Positions 33,757 through 41,623 of a stretch of DNA of 55,853 nt are shown here, piece after piece; position 1 is the first letter of the stretch, and each line of letters starts with the position of its first letter. The translations under genes were made by a program, and so were the position numbers. The DNA comes from Trichococcus ilyis (lineage in GTDB: Bacteria > Bacillota > Bacilli > Lactobacillales > Aerococcaceae): positions 1 through 55,853 of the forward strand of contig NZ_FNYT01000021.1 of NCBI RefSeq assembly GCF_900109135.1, read 5' to 3'. Below the pieces are notes generated by a model. It saw nothing but the letters and a program-made list of their open reading frames with translations. It searched no databases and had not been told where the DNA came from.

Positions 33757-35023
33757 CGTCATTATCATCGGAACCGGGGTTGCCGGACTCTTCGCAGCCC
33801 TGAACCTCGGCAGCGACAAGAACATTCTTATCGTCACCAAGGGAACTCTGGAAGACAACGATTCCTTTCTTGCCCAAGGTGGCATCTGCGTTCAGCGCGA
33901 CGAAACGGACTTCGAACCTTTCCTGGAGGACACGCTGCGTGCTGGTCATTACGAAAACAACGAAGCTGCAGTCGCAACCATGATCACTTCTTCACAGAAT
34001 ATCATCAGCGATCTGATCGGTTTGGGCGTCGCCTTCGACAAGCAGGGAGAAGGCTTTTCCTACACCAAAGAAGGCGCCCACTCGCGGGCCAGGATTTTGC
34101 ACTGCAAGGATATGACCGGCAAGGAAATCAACAGCAAATTGATTGCGCGCGTAAAAGAGCTGGCTAATGTGACCATTCTGGAGAACAGTACGCTTGTCGA
34201 TCTTTTGGTCGCCGATGAGCGTTGCCACGGCGTCGTGCTCCGCGACCAGTCCGGAAAGCTTGCCAATCTCTATGCCCAAGCCACCCTTCTTGCCACCGGC
34301 GGCATCGGTGGCCTGTTCAGCAAATCGACCAATTTCGCGCATTTGACCGGCGACGCCATCGCTATCGCTTTGAAGCACGGCATCCGCGTCAAGGACCTCG
34401 ATTATGTCCAGATCCATCCGACTTCCCTCTACACGGGACGCCCCGGAAAAGCTTTCCTGATGTCGGAATCGCTGCGCGGGGAAGGTGCCATCCTCGTCGG
34501 CAAAGACGGCCAGCGCTTCGCCGACGAACTACTGCCGCGCGACTTGCTGACGAAAGAAATCTACGCCCAGATGGAAAAGGACCGTCTGCCCTATGTGCGG
34601 ATGCTCCTGAAAGGGCATATCGACGGACCGATCGCCGAAAGGTTCCCGGGCATCCACGGCCACTGCTTGGAGGAAGGCTATGACCTTGCCGAAGACTACA
34701 TCCCGGTCGTCCCCGCCCAGCATTATTTCATGGGCGGCATCGAAGTCGACCTGCAGAGCAAAACCTCGCTAGCGAATTTGTATGCAGCAGGGGAAACGAG
34801 CTGCAACGGCGTGCACGGGAAGAACCGTTTGGCGAGCAACTCGCTGTTGGAAAGTTTGGTCTTCAGCAAGCGCGCCGCCCAAGCCATCGAAGCGACATTC
34901 CATCGCGAACCTCCTTGCCTGTTTCCCGAACCGGATGCCCGCACCATCGCTGACGGCTTGGATGAATCTACGAATACACTATTAAAATTAATCGGAATCG
35001 AGGCGGAAATGCATGCAAAGTAA
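33743..35023 (+). CDS. nadB: L-aspartate oxidase NadB
   Basis: The 426-residue flavoprotein makes iminoaspartate from aspartate. Seen are the FAD motif IIIGTGVAGLFAALNLG at the N-terminus, AQGGICV near 48, GHSRA-type AHSRARILHCKDMTG near 112, and GRPGKAFLMSESLRGEGAI near 230. The C-terminal helical domain of the longer enterobacterial enzyme is absent, as in many Firmicutes. The start overlaps the nadA end and the end overlaps the nadC start by 11 bases. Confidence 0.96.
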   Translation: MRNYDVIIIGTGVAGLFAALNLGSDKNILIVTKGTLEDNDSFLAQGGICVQRDETDFEPFLEDTLRAGHYENNEAAVATMITSSQNIISDLIGLGVAFDKQGEGFSYTKEGAHSRARILHCKDMTGKEINSKLIARVKELANVTILENSTLVDLLVADERCHGVVLRDQSGKLANLYAQATLLATGGIGGLFSKSTNFAHLTGDAIAIALKHGIRVKDLDYVQIHPTSLYTGRPGKAFLMSESLRGEGAILVGKDGQRFADELLPRDLLTKEIYAQMEKDRLPYVRMLLKGHIDGPIAERFPGIHGHCLEEGYDLAEDYIPVVPAQHYFMGGIEVDLQSKTSLANLYAAGETSCNGVHGKNRLASNSLLESLVFSKRAAQAIEATFHREPPCLFPEPDARTIADGLDESTNTLLKLIGIEAEMHAK

Positions 35024-35849
35024 TCTGGACCGTCTGATTTTGGCGGCGCTGCAGGAAGATATCCCCACCGAGGATATCTCGGTCAATGCCATCATCACAA
35101 ATTACACAAAAGGCAAGGCACAGCTGTTGTGCAAACAGGACGGCATCATCGCCGGACTTGACGTCTTTGCACGTACTTTTGCCCTCCTCGACGACACGAC
35201 CGAGGTGACTTTGCATTACCAGGACGGGAATGCCGTCAAATCCGGCGACCTGCTGGCTGAAGTCATCGGCGACATCCGCATCATCCTGTCCGGCGAACGT
35301 ACCGCGTTGAATTATCTCCAGCGCATGAGCGGCATCGCCACGCATACCCGCAAGATCGTCGATCTGCTGGAAGGCAGCGGCATCACGCTGCTTGACACCC
35401 GCAAGACGACGCCGAACAACCGGCTGTTCGAAAAATATGCCGTGAAGGTCGGCGGCGGCAGCAACCACCGCTTCAGCCTTTCCGACGGCGTCATGCTGAA
35501 AGACAACCATATCGCGGCGGCCGGCGGCATCAAGCAGGCTGTCGCGGCGGCGCGGGCTTATGCCTCCTTTGTGCATAAAATCGAGGTCGAAGTGGAAAAC
35601 CTGGAAATGGTCAAAGAGGCGATTGAAGCGAAAGCCGACATCATCATGCTCGACAACATGACTCCGGCCGCGATGAAGGAAGCCGTCCGCTTGATAGACG
35701 GACGCGCTTTGGTGGAATGCTCCGGCAATCTTACCGCGGATAACATTATCGCTTTGCGCGACACCGGAGTGGATTTCCTTTCGTCGGGAGCCCTCACCCA
35801 CTCTTCGGCAATCCTTGATTTGTCGCTGAAGAACCTGGAACGGATCTGA
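35013..35849 (+). CDS. nadC: Nicotinate-nucleotide diphosphorylase (carboxylating) NadC
   Basis: The 278-residue product makes nicotinate mononucleotide from quinolinate and phosphoribosyl diphosphate. Motifs are SGERTALNYLQRMSGIAT near 92, LLDTRKTTPNNR near 127, VGGGSNHRFSLSDGVMLKDNH near 149, and the C-terminal VECSGNLTADN/DFLSSGALTHS. It completes the de novo NAD pathway of the operon. Confidence 0.96.
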   Translation: MQSNLDRLILAALQEDIPTEDISVNAIITNYTKGKAQLLCKQDGIIAGLDVFARTFALLDDTTEVTLHYQDGNAVKSGDLLAEVIGDIRIILSGERTALNYLQRMSGIATHTRKIVDLLEGSGITLLDTRKTTPNNRLFEKYAVKVGGGSNHRFSLSDGVMLKDNHIAAAGGIKQAVAAARAYASFVHKIEVEVENLEMVKEAIEAKADIIMLDNMTPAAMKEAVRLIDGRALVECSGNLTADNIIALRDTGVDFLSSGALTHSSAILDLSLKNLERI

Positions 35850-35876
35850 CGGGAAGTAATTACCATAAAAAAGCAG

Positions 35877-35925
35877 ATAAGCTGTGGAAAACCATTTTGA
35901 ATGGCTTTTCCACAGCTTATTCTTT
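35877..35925 (+). terminator. Terminator of nadABC
   Basis: ATAAGCTGTGGAAAA pairs perfectly with TTTTCCACAGCTTAT around an inner CCATT/AATGG pair, 27 bases behind the nadC stop. A short T-rich run follows. Confidence 0.8.
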
Positions 35926-35967
35926 GTCGTCATCCACAAACAGGATTATTTTAGTTCAGGTGTGTCC

Positions 35968-36561
35968 TCAGAAAGTGATGATCGGCTTCTTGAACAGACC
36001 GTCGATCAGCGCTTGGAGCAAAGCCAGCGGCAGATAGACGATGATGCTCATCATCATCGTTATTTCATACAGCAGGCTGCTCTTTTTGACTGGTTTGCCT
36101 TTCAAGCGGCTTGCGAAGGCACTGAACGCGACGCCATGGGCATTGCCGACCATGATGGCGCGAACGGCTCCCAAAATCCCTTTCGCTTTGTCCTCTCCAT
36201 AAAGCGATACGATCCGGTCCCAGGATTCTTCGGTCGGATATCCTCTTCTGTCGGCATAATGCTGGGCGAAAAGGTACGCTGGCATTTCATCCGTTGGGAT
36301 TTCGTCAGCGGATCCCGCCAGCAATTGTTGGATTTCCTCCGCAGCCATTCCCTGCTCGAGAGCCATCTTCGTGTGGGCATAAGAACAGACTTCGCAGCCA
36401 TTCACTTCCGTCACGCCCAACATGATCCTTTCGATGAATTCCGGACTCAATTCTTTTTTCTTTTTGGCCCTGATCATGTATTTCATTGTGCGGATTCCCT
36501 CATACAAAATCGTGTAGAATTCCCGCACCGAGTATATTTTCTTGTAAAATTCCTGCGCCAT
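35968..36561 (-). CDS. Carboxymuconolactone decarboxylase-like (AhpD-like) protein
   Basis: The 197-residue product has the AhpD/CMD motif VNGCEVCSYAHTKMALEQG near 58, with CxxC and the following His that form the redox centre in peroxidase members. The C-terminus has a hydrophobic stretch (TMMMSIIVYLPLALLQALI), so it may be membrane-bound. I choose the start at 36561, behind AAGGAG; a 28-codon extension upstream would cover the promoter region. A CsoR-like palindrome lies upstream, which hints at control by metal or sulfur stress. Confidence 0.82.
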   Translation of the reverse strand: MAQEFYKKIYSVREFYTILYEGIRTMKYMIRAKKKKELSPEFIERIMLGVTEVNGCEVCSYAHTKMALEQGMAAEEIQQLLAGSADEIPTDEMPAYLFAQHYADRRGYPTEESWDRIVSLYGEDKAKGILGAVRAIMVGNAHGVAFSAFASRLKGKPVKKSSLLYEITMMMSIIVYLPLALLQALIDGLFKKPIITF

Positions 36562-36603
36562 TTTTTTCTCCTTTACTCTGGATGCTTCGCCAGATTGGTT
36601 AAA

Positions 36604-36631
36604 AACCATTATACCCCTATAGGTATCAAGA
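36604..36631 (-). promoter_or_regulatory. Promoter with CsoR-family-like operator
   Basis: On the minus strand a perfect TATAAT follows TTTACT after 17 bases. The spacer and -10 overlap GATACCTATAGGGGTATA, a palindrome with ATACC/GGTAT arms (36610-36625). Sites with ATACCCC...GGGTAT shape are bound by CsoR/CstR-type copper or persulfide sensors. The arms here match partly; the regulator is not in the window. Confidence 0.55.
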
Positions 36632-36654
36632 GTAAAGGAACGCAATTGGATAAG

Positions 36655-36903
36655 CTATCCGTTTTTCCAGTTCCACCATTTCAGCTTCTCCGGATCCGGA
36701 TGCGGTTCGGTCGCATAATAGACGGCGCAGCGGAAAGTATACAGCACGCAAGGATCCTGCCGATGCCCGGTTATCCGATTCAAACGGTCATAGAGTTCCT
36801 GCGGATCCTTGTCGCGCAGATCAGCGATTTTGTTTATCCCCAATGAAACAAGGGTAGCCGCCATCTTCGGACCGATGCCGGGGATTTGCTGCAGTTCTTT
36901 CAT
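36655..36903 (-). CDS. Cdd1-like helix-hairpin-helix protein
   Basis: The 82-residue product opens with LQQIPGIGPKMAATLVSLGI, a helix-hairpin-helix of the DNA-binding type. It ends with DPCVLYTFRCAVYYATEP, the mark of the Cdd1 (pathogenicity-locus) family. The family binds DNA nonspecifically and occurs in many bacteria; the exact role is unknown. The ATG follows GGAGGAGG. It lies upstream of the CMD-like gene on the same strand. Confidence 0.85.
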   Translation of the reverse strand: MKELQQIPGIGPKMAATLVSLGINKIADLRDKDPQELYDRLNRITGHRQDPCVLYTFRCAVYYATEPHPDPEKLKWWNWKNG

Positions 36904-37001
36904 CTGATTTCCTCCTCCATCCGTTACGATACTTGTTTAGTCAAAACCATTGTAGACCTTGCCGCATACGATTGCCAATAATCACGATTTGGTGAAAACA
37001 C

Positions 37002-37062
37002 AAAAAACCGGACAGGTTGGGCATCCATCAGAAGCTTTCTGGTGGACGACCAACCTGTCCGG
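37002..37062 (-). terminator. Long hairpin terminator behind the heliorhodopsin gene
   Basis: A perfect 13-base stem (CCGGACAGGTTGG and complement) encloses an inner CCATCAG/CTGGTGG stem; on the minus strand six T follow. It lies about 140 bases behind the heliorhodopsin stop codon and before the Cdd1-like gene, so it probably ends the light-locus transcript. The bases between, 37063-37203, carry no clear gene. Confidence 0.8.
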
Positions 37063-37203
37063 CTGCAGCATTGTGATTCAGATATAAGCAAAGCAGAAAC
37101 AAAATACATTTCCTCCACAAGTTCAATATACACCAGTTGTGTAAATTCTATCGAAAAATACTGTCATTTTTTTGTAAAGGCTGCTGTCTGATGGCAAGCT
37201 GCC

Positions 37204-37995
37204 TTACGGCTGCATCGCCCCGAAAAGCACGAGCCAAGCAAGGATCGATTTCGCAACCAGACTCAGCACGATGTAAATCCGCTCCCCGTAAAGATAGTCG
37301 GCCCATTTGCCGACTTTCTTGTACTGCAGAATCATGTTGATCGGGAACGTGTTGAAGGCGACAAAGTACGTGCCGACGATCGCCCAGACGAACCAAGGGA
37401 CCTCACCGAAATTGCCCGTCCCGAACATATACAGCAGGATGGCGATCCATGGCGCGATTCCGGCAATCGAGCCCCAGATGAATGGTCCCCATTGGATGTT
37501 GTCTTTTGAATGGCCCGCATTCAACTGCTCCATCACGAGCCCGAAGAGATTCATTGTGGCGTTCACGATGAAAATCAGGATGAGCGACGCGATGTCATAG
37601 ATGCCAAACAGGGTCGCGATCAGGACGATCATAATCGAGGAGCTGAGTGCATATTCGAACCAGCGAAACTTATTGATGCCCCTAGCCAAATCGGCGTTGT
37701 AGACCGCATTGAGATTTTTCGGGATCGAAATCAAAGCATGCGCGATGGCGGAAATGAACAGGAACGAAGCGACAAGGATACCGAACGGCAAATCGAACAG
37801 AACGCGCGAGGCCGTTTCCAACGAGCGCGTTTCGGGATTGAAAGCCAAATAGAATTGGGTGATTTGCGGGCTGAATTCGGCGATTTTTTGGATGACGGAC
37901 GTTGCCAAAAACAGCATTGCAATGCCTTGGACCAAATGCAATCCGCCCATGATCAGGTTGAAGCGCCTCAGTTTTTCTGTCGTAATCTCTTTCAT
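37204..37995 (-). CDS. Heliorhodopsin
   Basis: The 263-residue product matches heliorhodopsins, retinal-binding seven-helix proteins whose N-terminus faces the cytoplasm. Seen are RRFNLIMGGLHLVQG at the N-terminus (His20), AHALIS (His86), RWFEYALSSSIMIVLIA (Glu114, the usual counter-ion glutamate), MEQLNAGH, and YIVLSLVAKSILAWLV with the Schiff-base lysine at Lys249. Heliorhodopsins are not pumps; they have a slow photocycle and suspected signalling or enzyme-modulating roles. The start at 37995 follows AAAGGTG. It is the last gene of a minus-strand run led by a class II photolyase. No retinal synthesis gene is in the window. Confidence 0.95.
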   Translation of the reverse strand: MKEITTEKLRRFNLIMGGLHLVQGIAMLFLATSVIQKIAEFSPQITQFYLAFNPETRSLETASRVLFDLPFGILVASFLFISAIAHALISIPKNLNAVYNADLARGINKFRWFEYALSSSIMIVLIATLFGIYDIASLILIFIVNATMNLFGLVMEQLNAGHSKDNIQWGPFIWGSIAGIAPWIAILLYMFGTGNFGEVPWFVWAIVGTYFVAFNTFPINMILQYKKVGKWADYLYGERIYIVLSLVAKSILAWLVLFGAMQP

Positions 37996-38079
37996 GATAC
38001 TACACCTTTCTTTCTCCAATACTCGATGCAACAAACGTACTAACAGAGACCTTATCAGGTGAATATGAAATCGTACCGA

Positions 38080-38616
38080 TCATATTTTTCGGAATGGCAC
38101 GAGGGAAAAAATGATTCTTCCCTTGATATCTTGTTCTGAGATGAAAGGCTCAAGAAAAGAACGGCTGTCGAAAGAATGCGCTCTGTTGTCGCCCATCAAA
38201 AAATACTTGCCTGCCGGCACCCGAAATTCCGACCTCTCCCCTTCTGTTTGCTTGAGATAAGGTTCTTGCAATTTTTTGCCGTTGACGTAAACGGCGCCAT
38301 CACGGCCGCAGATGATATGGTCATGCGGAAATCCGATGACCCTTTTCACCAGCGTATCCTTAAGTTCCTCGGAATAAAAAACGAGGATGTTTCCTCTTTT
38401 GATTTCGGTTGCGTTGTGGATGCGCAGTGTGACTCCCCAATCCTTTGACCGCAGGGCGGGAAACATCGAATCGGACTGAACCACTGTCACGAAAAACAGA
38501 TATTTCCGGACGAATACAGCGGCCAAAATGGCGGCAACAATCAGTGAAATATACAGAACGCCCTGTTCCCAATCAGTGCGGGTGCGCAGCATGGCCATAA
38601 TCATGTTTATGTGCAT
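38080..38616 (-). CDS. Type I signal peptidase
   Basis: The 178-residue product has an N-terminal membrane helix (about residues 20-40), the catalytic serine in VVQSDSMFPAL near 51 and the catalytic lysine in DTLVKRVIGFPHD near 91. GDNRAHSFDSR near 145 is the family box E. It cuts signal peptides from exported proteins. Translation starts at 38616 with GAAGGTG upstream, inside the end of the DUF6448 gene (44-base overlap). Its place between an exported protein gene and the heliorhodopsin gene suggests a dedicated role, though it may also serve generally. Confidence 0.9.
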   Translation of the reverse strand: MHINMIMAMLRTRTDWEQGVLYISLIVAAILAAVFVRKYLFFVTVVQSDSMFPALRSKDWGVTLRIHNATEIKRGNILVFYSEELKDTLVKRVIGFPHDHIICGRDGAVYVNGKKLQEPYLKQTEGERSEFRVPAGKYFLMGDNRAHSFDSRSFLEPFISEQDIKGRIIFSLVPFRKI

Positions 38617-39163
38617 GGTGTTCACCTTCCACCGTCTTGAAGAAATCGACATAAGCCTCTATGTAGGCTCTCCCAGCTTCCACATCATCCACATCGAATG
38701 CTTTCAGTGACAAAGCTTTTTGGAATTTTCCTTCCAGTTCATGAAGCTCTTCATGTGAGAGCAGCCCCTCCAATGGGGATAAGTCCCCCACATCCATACA
38801 TTTGTCGGCTGCGGCAACTTTCTCATCGATGGGGGTTCCCGAAGGTTTCAATCCTTCATAGAAGGCGCCTTCCCCGGCCCGATGAATTCTGACCAAATTC
38901 TCAAGGAAATACCTGTCAGCCAATTCCTTTGCATCCGGCCCGAGTGACCTGACCTTGCAGCTCAAGGCAAAGATTTCCTTCAGCTCTTCTTCATGCTCCG
39001 GAAGGATCCATTTTGCCGCATAATTTATGTTGCAGGTCTCCAGCGCTCGCTTTCCGTCAACAGCTGTAGGTCCATCCATGGTGTCACAATGTGCTTTTGC
39101 TTTCACAGGTACAAAAAGAATGCTGAAAAATACAATGGCTGCCATTACCAGCATCAGTTCCAT
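38573..39163 (-). CDS. Exported His-rich protein of the DUF6448 type
   Basis: The 196-residue product has a signal peptide (about residues 3-23, ending KAKAHCD). A helical domain follows, opening HCDTMDGPTAVDGKRAL, which matches DUF6448. The C-terminus is rich in His (about eight in the last 15 residues), suggesting metal binding. Conserved charged stretches include FFKTVEGEHHAHKHD. The function is unknown. The start at 39163 follows AAGGAGG by eight bases; an in-frame extension upstream lacks a site and would mask the signal peptide. The signal peptidase gene overlaps its end. Confidence 0.75.
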   Translation of the reverse strand: MELMLVMAAIVFFSILFVPVKAKAHCDTMDGPTAVDGKRALETCNINYAAKWILPEHEEELKEIFALSCKVRSLGPDAKELADRYFLENLVRIHRAGEGAFYEGLKPSGTPIDEKVAAADKCMDVGDLSPLEGLLSHEELHELEGKFQKALSLKAFDVDDVEAGRAYIEAYVDFFKTVEGEHHAHKHDYGHAAHPH

Positions 39164-39233
39164 TTCATTTTCCTCCTTCTCGCAAATACAACAAAAACGA
39201 TTGTCGTCCTTCTCCAACATCAGCTTCACCTTT

Positions 39234-39263
39234 ATTATAGGTCATCGATCGTGGTATCGCTAA
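39234..39263 (-). promoter_or_regulatory. Possible internal promoter before the DUF6448-SipI-heliorhodopsin genes
   Basis: On the minus strand TATAAT (39234-39239) follows a weak TTAGCG box after 18 bases, within the 97-base gap between the DUF2238 and DUF6448 genes. It could give these three genes expression apart from the photolyase. Confidence 0.35.
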
Positions 39264-39904
39264 CAGAGAGGTCCATCGGAATTTTCCATTTTTTCCATCT
39301 GACGGTCATGAAACGGGCCGAACACAAACACCGCCAGAATCGCGCCGATCAATGCCCATAGCATATCCCAAATGCTGTCGAAAGCGTCGCCCTGCGTCCC
39401 CATAACGGCATCAGCGGGCACATCCATAATTTTGACGATCGCAAATTCGCTCAGTTCATAGGCTGCACTGAAGCCGAGGCAAGAGAGGAGGACGATGAGC
39501 AGCAACATCTTGCCCTTCCTGACGTAGCCGCCCCGCAGCAGGAATTCCTTGGCCAGAAACGCCGGCACGAAGCCTTGCGCGAAATGCCCCACCCGGTCGA
39601 AGTAATTGCGCTCCCAGCCGAACTGTTCCTTCCATTGATTGAACAAAGGATTCTGGGAATAGGTAAAGTGAGCGCCGTAAACCAACAGCAAAGCATGCAG
39701 AAAAGCCATCACATAGACGAAGGTGCTGAAACGGAACTTCCGGTAAGTCACAACCAACAAGAAAACGAGCAGGAGCGCAGGCGTCATCTGGCCCATCCAA
39801 GCCAGCCGATCCAATGGACGGATGGCCGAAAAAATGTAGGCGATGATGAAAAGCACCAGGAGAATTATGTGCAAGGGTTCCGCCTTTTTGCGACTGCTGT
39901 CCAT
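39260..39904 (-). CDS. DUF2238/YjdF family membrane protein
   Basis: The 214-residue product has six membrane helices. HFTYSQNPLFNQWKEQFGWERNYFDRVGHFAQGFVPA near 80-115 and GTQGDAFDSIWDMLWALIGA near 170 are the conserved parts of DUF2238 (YjdF). Its function is unknown. It starts 27 bases behind the photolyase stop with GGAAAGG just before the ATG, so it is coupled to the photolyase. Confidence 0.85.
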   Translation of the reverse strand: MDSSRKKAEPLHIILLVLFIIAYIFSAIRPLDRLAWMGQMTPALLLVFLLVVTYRKFRFSTFVYVMAFLHALLLVYGAHFTYSQNPLFNQWKEQFGWERNYFDRVGHFAQGFVPAFLAKEFLLRGGYVRKGKMLLLIVLLSCLGFSAAYELSEFAIVKIMDVPADAVMGTQGDAFDSIWDMLWALIGAILAVFVFGPFHDRQMEKMENSDGPLC

Positions 39905-39931
39905 CCTTTCCGCCCCCTTTCTGTCTATGTG

Positions 39932-41296
39932 CTAGTTCCGGGTCCGCTTCGCAACCTGATCCAGATACAGTGGCATGTCGAACTTTCGCTTCAGGCCTTT
40001 ATCGTTCATGAAACGGACATTCCCGAAGATGGCCCGTTCCCCCCACGGCCGGTCGTGCTTGCCGAAACACCAGCTCACGCCAGCGAAACCGTTCGGATCG
40101 CGGCCGTCCAGCAGATACTTGTTGTTCAAATGAATGGCTTTGCGGTAGGCGTCCTCCGGCGTGCTGCTCCACTCCAGAATTTTTTTGGCCCAATACATGC
40201 GCATGTAGCCGTGCATTTTCCCGGTCAGGTTCATTTCCAGTTGGGCTGCATTCCAATAATCGTCGTGGGTCTTGGCCGCTTCCAGTTCCTCCAAGGTGTA
40301 CAGATATTCGCGTTCATCCACCAAATGCTTGGCCAGCGTCTTTTTGGCCCAATCCGGCACGGCTGCGAAAGAATCGTATTGTTCATTATAATAAACGAAA
40401 TTGACGGCCAGTTCCCTTCTGACGACAAGTTCCTCAAGGAAAGACTGTTGGCTTTCGCTGTCCATTCCCATCAGCCTGCGGTAAACATAGAGCGGCGAAA
40501 TCTGGCCGAAATGCAGATACGGACTCAGGTTGGATGTGAAAGACTCGCCAGGGCGGTTCTTGCGTTCGCTGTACCCTGCCAATTTATGTTCGATGAAATC
40601 CTCCAGCCGACGCTTGGCTTCGCTGGTTCCGCCGACGTAATCCGCAACGCGCGGCACACTGCGGTCAATGTTTAATCCGGTCAAAGCCGCTCCGGTGTCC
40701 GAAACATCATATGCCTCGAACGGTAGCTCCAATGCGATAGACGGATGCTTGCAGGTGGACTCTTCCAGCGGCGCCAGGCATAGGGGCAGGACTTTCTTCA
40801 CTTTCGAACGCAAGGTCGCGGCGGAATACTCCTCTTTCGGAGAAGCCAACTCGACCGGGACGACGACGTTGCTTTCGACTTGGACGACGGCACATTTCGC
40901 TCCTTCAGCCACAGCAGCCCGCCATTGACGTTCGATCCTGAGGTAACCGCGGTCAACAACCAACAAGGCCGCCAATCCGGAAAGCTCCAATGCTCCTTGT
41001 TCCGGTGATATTTTCCGGATCAGCAGCTGGATGCCGCGCTGCTCCAAGGCCGCCTTCGTTTCCTTCAGCCCTTCCAGCATGAAGGCGTAGTGGCGCTCAT
41101 TGGCTTCCGGAAATCCGTCCGTGATCCCGAAAAAGACAATTAGTGGTTTCCCGAGGCGATTAGCCTGGCGGATTGCATATTCCAAAGCATGATTGTACTC
41201 CGCCCGCTGCGAACTCTGCATCCAGTAGACCACATACGGTCGCTCCAATATCGCGTTCTTTTCGTTCAGTTGTTTGATTCTTTCTTCCATTATCAT
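39932..41296 (-). CDS. phr: Class II CPD photolyase
   Basis: The 454-residue product uses light to split cyclobutane pyrimidine dimers in DNA. It shows class II marks: PYVVYWMQSSQRAEYNHALEYA at the N-terminus, LSPYLHFGQISPLYVYRRL near 260, and MHGYMRMYWAKKILEWSSTPEDA near 365. NNKYLLDGRDPNGFAGVSWCFGKHDRPWGERAIFGNVRFM follows near 395. These hold FAD. The start (MIMEERI at 41296) follows GGGGGAG; a longer frame begins 13 codons upstream. It leads the run ending with the heliorhodopsin gene. Confidence 0.95.
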   Translation of the reverse strand: MIMEERIKQLNEKNAILERPYVVYWMQSSQRAEYNHALEYAIRQANRLGKPLIVFFGITDGFPEANERHYAFMLEGLKETKAALEQRGIQLLIRKISPEQGALELSGLAALLVVDRGYLRIERQWRAAVAEGAKCAVVQVESNVVVPVELASPKEEYSAATLRSKVKKVLPLCLAPLEESTCKHPSIALELPFEAYDVSDTGAALTGLNIDRSVPRVADYVGGTSEAKRRLEDFIEHKLAGYSERKNRPGESFTSNLSPYLHFGQISPLYVYRRLMGMDSESQQSFLEELVVRRELAVNFVYYNEQYDSFAAVPDWAKKTLAKHLVDEREYLYTLEELEAAKTHDDYWNAAQLEMNLTGKMHGYMRMYWAKKILEWSSTPEDAYRKAIHLNNKYLLDGRDPNGFAGVSWCFGKHDRPWGERAIFGNVRFMNDKGLKRKFDMPLYLDQVAKRTRN

Positions 41297-41401
41297 CCGT
41301 TCAACTCCCCCGTATTCCTTTGCGTTTGTGGTCATGTTTATTATAGAACATCGCAGCCACCCCGCCTATTTTTCTGCACCGTTCATCTTATAAGTCCGCA
41401 C

Positions 41402-41444
41402 AAAAAAGCCGACCCCGTTTTTTTGGAGTCGACCTTTATTTTTT
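41402..41444. terminator. Two-way terminator between the photolyase and HIT genes
   Basis: AAAAAAGCCGACCCC pairs imperfectly with GGAGTCGACCTTT, and T-runs follow on both strands. On the minus strand it can end the HIT transcript before the photolyase gene. Confidence 0.6.
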
Positions 41445-41456
41445 GGAACTATGACA

Positions 41457-41623
41457 CTCTTAGTGCTCGATTTCTACCCGGGATTCATCTCGCTCTATTA
41501 AACGCGTTCTGAATCCCAGAAATCTGTGCCTAAGTTGCTATTACGTCACGACCAAAATACGGTCGTTCTCGTAATAGCCTCTTAGTGCTCGATTTCTACC
41601 CGGGATTCATCTCGCTCTTATTA
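41457..41623. repeat. Second copy of the palindromic repeat family, with a 44-base direct duplication
   Basis: A unit with GGGATTCA...TGAATCCC arms (41480-41517) and core CTCGCTCTATTAAACGCGTTC matches the units at 5.4-5.8 kb. Then comes a GCCTAA-framed variable hairpin at 41537-41578 with stem GCTATTACG/CGTAATAGC and inner ACGACC/GGTCGT, followed by TTAGTGC. About 44 bases beginning CTCTTAGTGCTCGATTTC (41457-41500) are repeated almost exactly at 41579-41622, 122 bases later. The second copy runs into the stop codon of the HIT gene. Confidence 0.85.

Noticed and set aside
36924-37133. A 69-codon minus-strand frame between the heliorhodopsin and Cdd1-like genes, with GGAGG near an ATG at 37109
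   Set aside because: The spacing of GGAGG to the ATG is only two bases, the frame runs through a strong terminator hairpin, and the product shows no protein-like pattern.
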